Assembly: GCA_019236675.1 (NCBI GenBank)
Contig: JAFAIO010000425.1
Coordinates: 1 to 35,227, forward strand
Origin: Verrucomicrobiota bacterium
Lineage (GTDB): Bacteria; Verrucomicrobiota; Verrucomicrobiia; Chthoniobacterales; JAFAMB01
Reading direction: 5' to 3'
Length of the DNA: 35,227 nt
Shown: piece by piece, positions 15,511 through 21,894 of the stretch
Numbering within the stretch: the stretch's first letter is position 1
Layout: each line of letters opens with the position of its first letter
Notes under the pieces: generated by a model
What the model saw: the letters and a program-made list of their open reading frames with translations, nothing else
Database searches by the model: none
What the model was told of the DNA's origin: nothing
Translations under genes and position numbers: made by a program

Positions 15511-16467
15511 CACCCCTTCCCCTCCTGCCCTGACCAACTTCAAATTCTCCTCAACTAACTCCGTGATCTGGATGGCAAGCTCAAGCGCAGCGGTGCCTTC
15601 GTACCCCGAAACCAACGGTTGCTGGCCGCGACTCGCGCACTCAATAAAGGAGTGTAGCTCTCGTTTCAACGGTTCATCTTTCTCGATTTGAACCTTATCT
15701 CGAGTTATCTGCCCGTTCGCCAATCGAAAGATCTCACCGGCTTGGTTTTGATAGTCTAACGACAGATATGTCTGGGGTTCCGCTTGAAACACCCGGATCT
15801 TACGCATCTTTTCCGGGCTAATCCTACTTGCCGTGAGATTTGCTACGCACCCACTTTGAAAACGGATCCGGGCATTCGCGATATCTTCCGTTTTACTGAG
15901 CGCGGGTAAACCGACGGCATCGATACTCTTCACCGGCGAACGCACCAAATGCAGAATGATCTCGAGATCATGAATCATCAGATCGAGCACAACCCCAATC
16001 TCTAGACTACGGAACGGATATTGAGATAGTCGATGGACCTCAATGAATACCGGCCTTGTCAATCGCTCCTGCAGCGCGCTCATCACCGGGTTGAACCGTT
16101 CTACGTGACCGACTTGTAAAATTACCGAGCGTTCTCGCGCCAAACGCACTAATTCTTCGGCCTCTTTTGGCGTCTCGGTGATCGGTTTTTCAATTAAAAC
16201 ATGTTTGCCGGCTTCCAACAGACGGCGGCCGATCTCGAAATGTGTGTTAGTCGGCGCTGCGACCGTCGCAGCATCCACCAACGCAATGAACTCATCCAGC
16301 GAACTGGCCACGGGCACGTTATATTGACGACCGATACTCCTCGCCACATCGCTGTTGGTATCAAAAATCGCTGCGAATTTTGCTTCCTTCAGGGCAGAGC
16401 AAATTCGAGCGTGATTTCTTCCGATACTCCCGACTCCAACCACTCCGACTCGGATGGATTGACTCAT
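15499..16467 (-). CDS. Gfo/Idh/MocA oxidoreductase, probable UDP-GlcNAc 3-dehydrogenase (GnnA-like)
   Basis: A 322-residue NAD(P)-dependent oxidoreductase with the Rossmann motif VGVVGVGSIGRNHA (8-21) and the family motif HVLIEKPIT (near 88-96). LQVGHVERFNP, VVLDLMIHDLEIILHLV and DIANARIRFQSGCVANLTAS match what I recall of GnnA, which oxidises C3 of UDP-GlcNAc for 2,3-diamino lipid A. In Acidithiobacillus gnnA lies beside lpx genes, and here the gene sits between lpxB and lpxI, overlapping lpxI by four bases. The partner aminotransferase GnnB is not in the window. The exact activity is inferred. The stop codon lies in a TTTCACT repeat tract. Confidence 0.88.
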   Translation of the reverse strand: MSQSIRVGVVGVGSIGRNHARICSALKEAKFAAIFDTNSDVARSIGRQYNVPVASSLDEFIALVDAATVAAPTNTHFEIGRRLLEAGKHVLIEKPITETPKEAEELVRLARERSVILQVGHVERFNPVMSALQERLTRPVFIEVHRLSQYPFRSLEIGVVLDLMIHDLEIILHLVRSPVKSIDAVGLPALSKTEDIANARIRFQSGCVANLTASRISPEKMRKIRVFQAEPQTYLSLDYQNQAGEIFRLANGQITRDKVQIEKDEPLKRELHSFIECASRGQQPLVSGYEGTAALELAIQITELVEENLKLVRAGGEGVGEK

Positions 16468-17278
16468 TCGTCTATACCGTAAATTGTGATCTGGCTCCGA
16501 CCAGCCGCAGCCTTAACCGCTGCGCTATCAAGCAACAAAGTGCGGGCTGCTTCGATCGCGAGCATCTTAACCCCAGCTTCGGCGGCTACCTCGATCGTCT
16601 GGCACCCGATGACCGGCACGTCAAAGCGAAAATCCTGATTCGGCTTCGATACTTTCACCACCACCGCCTCTCCTTTGGCCAGGGCTCCACCCCGGCGAAT
16701 CGCTTCATTCGTACCCTCGAACGCCTCAACCGCCACGACGGTCCCATGCCGAATCACCACGGTTTGGCCAATGTCCAGCCGGCTTACCTCTTTCGCGACC
16801 CGGTACCCGTACTCTGCGTCATCAATCGCCCGTCGCTTCGGTTTAGGGCCGGCTAACCAGCCCTTACCCGCCAATGAATCTTCAAGGAATGTAGTTGCCG
16901 GCAATAGGGTGACACCGATCCTAGCCAATTCATTCGCGATTCCGCCAAAGATCGTCTCGGCGTTTCGGGTCTTTAGCCCACCCAAAGCACTAGCGCTTTC
17001 AGATCCGGTCGCAATTCGAACAGGTTCTTCGGCGCGATCTGCCCGGCCATCATCGCATGCTGAACACCTGTTCTGCTGAAATAGTTCAATAACCGGCCGA
17101 GTTGCCCAACCCGCATCCACTCGATCGAGTCAACTCCCTCCGCCATCTCCGGGCGCGTCTCCCCTTCAAATGCGGCCACATGAATCTTCTGCACCCCTCG
17201 CTCCCGAGCCGCCCGCACCACCAGCAACGGGTACATCCCATTCCCGGCAATTAATCCTAATGAAGGAGGACTCGACAT
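16464..17278 (-). pseudogene. lpxI: UDP-2,3-diacylglucosamine pyrophosphatase LpxI, split by a one-base frameshift
   Basis: LpxI hydrolyses UDP-2,3-diacylglucosamine to lipid X, the step before LpxB. Its two halves are in different frames. The N-terminal half (ATG at 17278, MSSPPSLGLIAGNGMYPLLVV) ends at LRPDLKALVLWVG with a stop at 16973. The C-terminal half resumes in the next frame as LKTRNAETIFGGIANELARI. It continues through RLDIGQTVVIRHGTVVAVEA and KPNQDFRFDVPVIGCQTIEV to 16464. One extra G in the GGG run at about 16977-16979 would restore a 271-residue LpxI of normal length. A sequencing or assembly error is at least as likely as a true mutation, since the rest is undamaged. It overlaps the GnnA-like gene by four bases. 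Confidence 0.88.
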
Positions 17279-17326
17279 GGCCAGACCGTTAGGTGAAGAC
17301 CGCGTGCAGTTCAAGGAGTTCAACCA

Positions 17327-17550
17327 GGTAGGGCGAAAATCTCGGCGCGCCCAGGACGTAGCTACTATTGGGAATCCTCCGCGCCGGATTTGAGCCACGC
17401 CGTGCCCCACCCACCGCATTGCTTAGGCCCCAAACGCCGTGTTCGCAACCATCACAATGAATGCCGACCCGCCACAGCGGCACAAATCCGGCGCGAACTA
17501 CCGCTCACAATTAGCGATGATCCTGGGCGCGCCGAGATTTTCGCCCTACC
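17327..17550. repeat. 224-bp element with perfect 30-bp inverted ends between ispE and lpxI
   Basis: The arms at 17327-17356 and 17521-17550 are exact reverse complements over 30 bp; they begin GGTAGGGCGAAAATCTCGGC and run on to CCCAGGA. An inner pair, CGCGCCGGATTTG at 17380-17392 and CAAATCCGGCGCG at 17483-17495, is exact over 13 bp. The core has no open frame worth calling. The right arm reaches into ispE and provides its TAG stop. The element is too short for a transposase and looks like a MITE or a large hairpin. Confidence 0.92.
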
Positions 17551-18367
17551 CCGGATTCAACCGGCACACCTGAACCCAAAACTTAAATCCGAAAAACAGC
17601 GAAAACCGGCCACTCACCTGCTCTCCATCGTCGACGCTCTTTACGACCGCAAACATCGTGGATCCGGACCCAGACATTAAAGCGAGTTCAGTCTCTGGTT
17701 GTTGTTCCAACCAACTCTTTATCTCGGGTAAGAGCAGATATTTCTGAAAAACCGGTTGCTCCAAATCGTTGCGCAGAAGGCCCCACTCCGTTTTTTTGGT
17801 CTGGCCTCGCTTAAGTTCGGAAGGCAACACCTTATAGGCCGAGTAAGCGGCCGCGGTTGAAACCCCAAACTCAGGCTTAATCAAAACCACCCAACGATCG
17901 TGCGGAAACTCACGCATCTCCATCTTCTCGCCGCGGCCGGTGCACCAAGCCGCGCACCGTTTCAAAAAGAACGGTACATCTGATCCCAACTGCGCGGCTA
18001 ACCTAGCCAGTTTTTCATCAGTTAGCGGGTTCTGATGTAACTGATTCAACAAAAGCAGAGCAGCGGCGGCATCACTGCTACCGCCACCTAGCCCTGCACC
18101 AATAGGGATCTGTTTTCGCAAATCAATCCGGTAAGTCGCCCTCCGATCGGTCTCTTCGTGGAATCTATCGATCGCTTTGGAAATGAGGTTGGAGCTGTCA
18201 AAGGGCAGGCTCGTAAGATTCGATTCATAGGTCATCTCACCCGACAGCTCCATTGCCAGCTCATCGTAGAGGCCGATCGGGATCATCCATGTGGCCAGCT
18301 CGTGATATCCGTCTGGCCTTTGCCCGAGCACTTCCAGTGTGAGATTTATCTTCGCTGGCGTTACCAT
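17546..18367 (-). CDS. ispE: 4-diphosphocytidyl-2-C-methyl-D-erythritol kinase
   Basis: IspE phosphorylates CDP-methylerythritol in the MEP pathway to isoprenoids, which here would feed hopanoid synthesis. The GHMP kinase fold is clear: TPAKINLTLEVLGQRPDGYHEL at the N terminus, the ATP loop IPIGAGLGGGSSDAAAAL near 87-104, and LMSGSGSTMFAVV near the C terminus. From the ATG at 18367 it is 273 residues; an ATG two codons earlier (18373) is equally possible. The C-terminal end (CRLNPG, then TAG) runs into the inverted repeat of the 17327-17550 element, whose arm contributes the stop, so the natural end may have been slightly different. Divergent from pyrF. Confidence 0.94.
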   Translation of the reverse strand: MVTPAKINLTLEVLGQRPDGYHELATWMIPIGLYDELAMELSGEMTYESNLTSLPFDSSNLISKAIDRFHEETDRRATYRIDLRKQIPIGAGLGGGSSDAAAALLLLNQLHQNPLTDEKLARLAAQLGSDVPFFLKRCAAWCTGRGEKMEMREFPHDRWVVLIKPEFGVSTAAAYSAYKVLPSELKRGQTKKTEWGLLRNDLEQPVFQKYLLLPEIKSWLEQQPETELALMSGSGSTMFAVVKSVDDGEQVSGRFSLFFGFKFWVQVCRLNPG

Positions 18368-18386
18368 CCTCATACAGACTCACCCT

Positions 18387-19091
18387 GTGGAAGAATCCGT
18401 AACAGCGAAAGATAAAATTATTGTCGCGCTCGATCTGCCCTCGGCCGACTCAGCACGCGATATGGTAAAGACCCTGGGCAACGACGTTTCTTGGTACAAG
18501 ATCGGGCTCCGACTCTTTGCTTTAGGTGGACCCGCCTTCGTCCAAGAAGTAAAAGCGTTCGGCGCGAAAATCTTCTTGGATTTAAAATTCCACGATATTC
18601 CAAACACGGTGCGATCCGCGGTTGAGTCCGCCTGCGCTCTAGGAGCTGACATGCTGACGATCCACCTCTCAGGCGGCTCCGAAATGTGTCAGGCAGCAGT
18701 AAAGGGTCGAGGCTCCAATTCCACGCTTATCCTTGGTGTGACCGTTCTAACCAGCCAAACAGAAGCAACACTTGCAGAAATCGGAATCAATCGATCGGTA
18801 ACCCAACAGGTTATCTCCTTGGCCACGCTCGCCAAAGCCAACGGCATCGCCGGCCTGATCGCGAGTCCTCTTGAGTTACAGCCGCTCCGCCAAGAATTCG
18901 GTAAATCCCTTGTGATCGTCACGCCCGGAGTCCGCCCAACCTGGTCGGAGGCGGGAGACCAAAAACGATTTGCCACCCCTTCAGAGGCTATCAAACTCGG
19001 CGCAGATTATCTCGTCATTGGCCGCCCCATCACCGCCTCTCCCGATCCCAAAGCCGCTTTCTCCCGCATCGCCTCTGAGCTTTTGCAGTAA
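18387..19091 (+). CDS. pyrF: Orotidine 5'-phosphate decarboxylase
   Basis: PyrF decarboxylates OMP to UMP, the last step of de novo pyrimidine synthesis. It belongs to the short bacterial type (234 residues from the GTG at 18387). IIVALDLPSADSA opens the barrel. SWYKIGLRLF, the catalytic FLDLKFHDIPNTV, MLTIHLSGG, VTPGVRP and DYLVIGRPIT follow in order. The ORF track start at 18339 would overlap the start of the divergent ispE gene, so I prefer GTG 18387. That leaves fewer than 20 bp between the two starts, so each promoter must lie within the other gene. The TAA stop is formed by the first unit of the AGTAATC repeat tract. Confidence 0.94.
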   Translation: MEESVTAKDKIIVALDLPSADSARDMVKTLGNDVSWYKIGLRLFALGGPAFVQEVKAFGAKIFLDLKFHDIPNTVRSAVESACALGADMLTIHLSGGSEMCQAAVKGRGSNSTLILGVTVLTSQTEATLAEIGINRSVTQQVISLATLAKANGIAGLIASPLELQPLRQEFGKSLVIVTPGVRPTWSEAGDQKRFATPSEAIKLGADYLVIGRPITASPDPKAAFSRIASELLQ

Positions 19092-19441
19092 TCAGTAATC
19101 AGTAATCAGTAGGTCAGTGATCAGTTCAGGAGCTAGGAGCTAGTAGGGGTGGGCTCATATTTGGTGGGGCGAGGCTCCCGAATGGCCAAATTGTTGTAGC
19201 GAAGTTGCCGGTGATCCTCGTTGAGCACCGTTACTACGCCATTAAACGCGCCGAGCCGTGGTCTATCGTGGGCCGCAGCTCGGCGCGTCGCTAAACCTTT
19301 CTCATTAGTCTTTCAACGTTCGTACCACTTTCCTTGGTCAAATCGTCGGGCTAGTAGGGAGCCTCGCCCCACCAAATACGGCCCCGCCCTCCTAGCTCCT
19401 AAATTCTAGCTCCTAGCTCCTAAACTGATTACTGGTTACTA
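19089..19441. repeat. Three-shell palindromic intergenic region between pyrF and an unknown gene
   Basis: The whole spacer is symmetric. Outer shell: AGTAATC heptamers at 19089-19124 against the inverted GATTACTGGTTACT at 19427-19441. Second shell: AGGAGCT heptamers at 19125-19143 against inverted TAGCTCC heptamers at about 19389-19425. Inner shell: a perfect 21-bp inverted repeat starting ATTTGGTGGGGCGAGGCTCC, at 19159-19179 and 19357-19377. The core of about 180 bp (19180-19356) has no gene I can support. Both flanking genes end within the outer shell: pyrF at TAA, and the minus-strand gene at TAG. Confidence 0.9.
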
Positions 19442-20200
19442 CAGATCCACCGCTGCCCGCCGCAGCCTTCGATACTCCTGCAACACCCGGATCGAAGAAA
19501 AAACAATCGCTGAAACTTGCTCGACCGGACCCGAACCCTCCGGCGTCCGCAGGGTCAAACCAAACATCTGTTTCGGTACCCCGCGCCCAAGCCCCCTTTG
19601 CCGGCGCAGAACCGCGCTCGGTAAAACCTTAACCGGTTCCTCTGCTAGCCGAACAAACCTCCCTGCTACCTCCAACGTTGGCCATGCCACTTCCGTCGCG
19701 ATTAATTCGCTATCGGTCTCAAATTGGAACCCACTCAGACGTTCATTCGTGGCGATGGAAACAAACCCATCCACGTCACTGCTAGCCAAATCCGACTCTA
19801 GAACTTGCAAGACGGGTTGCACCCCGGATGACTCATCCAACCAATCGTTGCCCGCGGTTTCAGCCCCATTATCACTGGGTTCACGCGTTACCGCGTATGA
19901 GAACAACGCGTAATCCCGTCCTACCAAGGGCGCCACCTCCAATTCCACCAGCAACTTCGCTAGCGCTCGTTGGGCCAAATCATCGTGCGACCGCAAACCG
20001 GCTATAAACGCCATCCGCACGGGCAAATTATTAGTCCGTTGTCCAATAAAAACGTAGCTCGATAACTTGTACTTTGAGTCAGCGCACTCCCGCCAACGAA
20101 CCAGATGCGAAGGATAAGAAGAGATACTTTCTAGGGGTTCAAACGCCGGCGCGGGCGGCCGGGAAAAATCAACTTGAGGAGGTGAAGAAGTCGACGCCAT
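19439..20200 (-). CDS. Hypothetical protein
   Basis: A 253-residue protein that I do not recognise with confidence. The start is well supported: ATG at 20200 with AGGAG seven bases upstream, an unusually clear ribosome binding site for this window, and a plausible promoter at 20246-20274. The first 25 residues are Pro/Ser-rich. Residues about 45-115 (YVFIGQRTNN, then AFIAGLRSHDDLAQRALAKL) faintly recall the layout of M14-type carboxypeptidases and succinylglutamate desuccinylases. The zinc-binding HxxE is not seen, so a peptidase role is only a weak guess. There is no signal peptide or membrane span. It stands alone, divergent from hpnH. Confidence 0.75.
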   Translation of the reverse strand: MASTSSPPQVDFSRPPAPAFEPLESISSYPSHLVRWRECADSKYKLSSYVFIGQRTNNLPVRMAFIAGLRSHDDLAQRALAKLLVELEVAPLVGRDYALFSYAVTREPSDNGAETAGNDWLDESSGVQPVLQVLESDLASSDVDGFVSIATNERLSGFQFETDSELIATEVAWPTLEVAGRFVRLAEEPVKVLPSAVLRRQRGLGRGVPKQMFGLTLRTPEGSGPVEQVSAIVFSSIRVLQEYRRLRRAAVDL

Positions 20201-20245
20201 TTTTTTCTCCTGCTACAGCTACAAAATCCGGAAGCCGTTTGCACA

Positions 20246-20274
20246 TGTATAGCCCAGTGGCCAACTAATGTCTA
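20246..20274 (-). promoter_or_regulatory. Candidate sigma-70 promoter for the 19439-20200 gene
   Basis: Read on the minus strand: TAGACA, a 17-bp spacer, then TATACA. Spacing is ideal, with five of six and four of six consensus matches. The predicted start of transcription would leave a leader of about 38 nt carrying the AGGAG site. This is a match by eye only. Confidence 0.45.
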
Positions 20275-20534
20275 CTTGATTAGTAGCCTATTTTACGAAA
20301 CGTGCCAAATCGTTCTCCAGCACGTTCCGTCCACCCAACCTCTCCGCGAATTGGCGCCAACTACCCGGTTTCGGTGGCACTCCCGAACAAACTTTGCGGG
20401 GAGTCCGTCAAAAGTAACACATCTAATAGGACTTCCCCAAATACGAATTATTCCAACGCAATACGTTTTGTTCGACTCCAGGCAAATAACGCATTATGCA
20501 ATAACCCACCTTAAGCCGCCCTTTACGCTAGACC

Positions 20535-20562
20535 TTGAATCTCCTCCGTTGCCTGCTAGTAT
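20535..20562 (+). promoter_or_regulatory. Candidate sigma-70 promoter for the hopanoid operon
   Basis: TTGAAT, a 16-bp spacer and TAGTAT lie about 20 bp before the hpnH ATG, which would give a leader of only about 14 nt without a Shine-Dalgarno sequence. Each hexamer matches four of six. The rest of the 20201-20582 spacer shows no palindromic element or heptamer tract, unlike most spacers here, and no gene I can support. Confidence 0.35.
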
Positions 20563-20582
20563 GCGGCGCTTAAATCTTATCT

Positions 20583-21869
20583 ATGAGATTTCCTTTGGCT
20601 CTTACGTTGAAAGTCGCCGGCCACATCGTACGGCACAAACTCCGGGGCACGAAAAAGTTCGCGACAGTACTTCAACTCGAACCGCTGCACACCTGTAACT
20701 TGACTTGCACAGGTTGTGGAAGAATTCGGGAGTACTCCACGTCCTTGAAGAATGTGATGCCGTTGGAGGATTGTCTCTCGGCGGCGGCAGAATGTGAGGC
20801 GCCCATGGTCTCAATCTGCGGCGGGGAGCCCCTGATCTATCCTCAAATCGAAGCTTTGGTGGAGGGCCTGCGCGAGCAGGGCCGGATCGTTTACATCTGC
20901 ACGAACGCGATGTTCATGCGCCGCAAAATGCGGGAATATCTGGCGGGCGAATACAAAAAGCACTCCGCAGAAATTGAGCCGCTTCTCAGTAAACTGCTCG
21001 CCGAACATTTGGTGACGCCCAGCGAGGCTGACCAAATAAAGAAGGGGCCAAAAGACGCTTCCAAGCCAGTTATCTCTCCGTCAAAGTGGCTGTACTGGAA
21101 CGTGCACTTGGATGGCTTGGAAAAGATCCATGACATCATCGTAGAGCGCGAAGGCGTTTTCCGTGAATGCATTCTCGCCATTCGCATGGCCAAGATACTT
21201 GGCTACCAGGTCGCAACCAACACCACGGTCTATCGCGAGACCGAAATGAAGGAGATCGAAACGCTGTTGGAGTACCTCGGCAATCTGGGCGTAGACGGTC
21301 ACACCGTTACTCCGGGATACGATTATGACGCTGCCAAGACAGATATGGCGAAGCGCCTCGGCATTGATCCATCTGCTTTCTTCCTCACACGCAGGAGCAC
21401 GATCGAAAAATTTTCAGAAGCCAAGTCCTGGGGGAAACGTTTCCGCCTGCTCGGGACACCGGTCTACTGGGAATTTCTCACCGGTGATCGGGATCTGACC
21501 TGCTCAGCTTGGGCTATCCCCACTCGAAACGTCATGGGCTGGAAAGCGCCTTGCTACTTCCTGACCGACGGTAAAGGTCATTACGGTTCTTATGCCGAAA
21601 TGCTCGGCGATGTTGACTGGGATCGTTACGGCGTTGTCGACGGCGTGGCTAAAGACCCGCGTTGCGAAAATTGCATGACCCATTGCGGTTACGAGCCGAC
21701 CGCGGCTCTAGGACTTCAAAGCAGGCCAGGGGATACCTGGAAGAATATCATCTTCAATTTCGGACCTCGGCCGAACCCCAAAGGTAAAGTCGTGCTGTCA
21801 GAAGTGTTTAACGGGGTCTCGGCGACGCCCAAATCACCGGTGCAAAATCCGGAGTTGGTTAGCGAATAG
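20583..21869 (+). CDS. hpnH: Hopanoid radical SAM protein HpnH (adenosylhopane synthase)
   Basis: HpnH is a radical SAM enzyme that adds the adenosyl group of SAM to diploptene, giving adenosylhopane, the first C35 hopanoid. The cluster motif CNLTCTGC (C38, C42, C45; CX3CX2C) is intact. SICGGEPLIYPQ, WNVHLDGLEKIHD, REGVFRECILAI, TNTTVY and the C-terminal NCMTHCGYEPTAALG match the family. At 428 residues it is longer than the usual 330-380. A charged, helical-looking insert of about 45 residues (from EYKKHSAEIEPL to about KPVIS, roughly 120-163) sits before PSKWLYW. The cyclase gene follows 25 bp downstream in an operon ending with serA. Confidence 0.95.
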   Translation: MRFPLALTLKVAGHIVRHKLRGTKKFATVLQLEPLHTCNLTCTGCGRIREYSTSLKNVMPLEDCLSAAAECEAPMVSICGGEPLIYPQIEALVEGLREQGRIVYICTNAMFMRRKMREYLAGEYKKHSAEIEPLLSKLLAEHLVTPSEADQIKKGPKDASKPVISPSKWLYWNVHLDGLEKIHDIIVEREGVFRECILAIRMAKILGYQVATNTTVYRETEMKEIETLLEYLGNLGVDGHTVTPGYDYDAAKTDMAKRLGIDPSAFFLTRRSTIEKFSEAKSWGKRFRLLGTPVYWEFLTGDRDLTCSAWAIPTRNVMGWKAPCYFLTDGKGHYGSYAEMLGDVDWDRYGVVDGVAKDPRCENCMTHCGYEPTAALGLQSRPGDTWKNIIFNFGPRPNPKGKVVLSEVFNGVSATPKSPVQNPELVSE

Positions 21870-21894
21870 TTCTACCTATATTTGAGGCGGGAAC

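Noticed and set aside
17327-17550. Insertion sequence with its own transposase
   Set aside because: Only 224 bp long with no open frame of use; at most a non-autonomous element.
20276-20698. 140-residue plus-strand ORF upstream of hpnH
   Set aside because: It overlaps the hpnH start out of frame, covers its likely promoter, and shows no recognisable domain.
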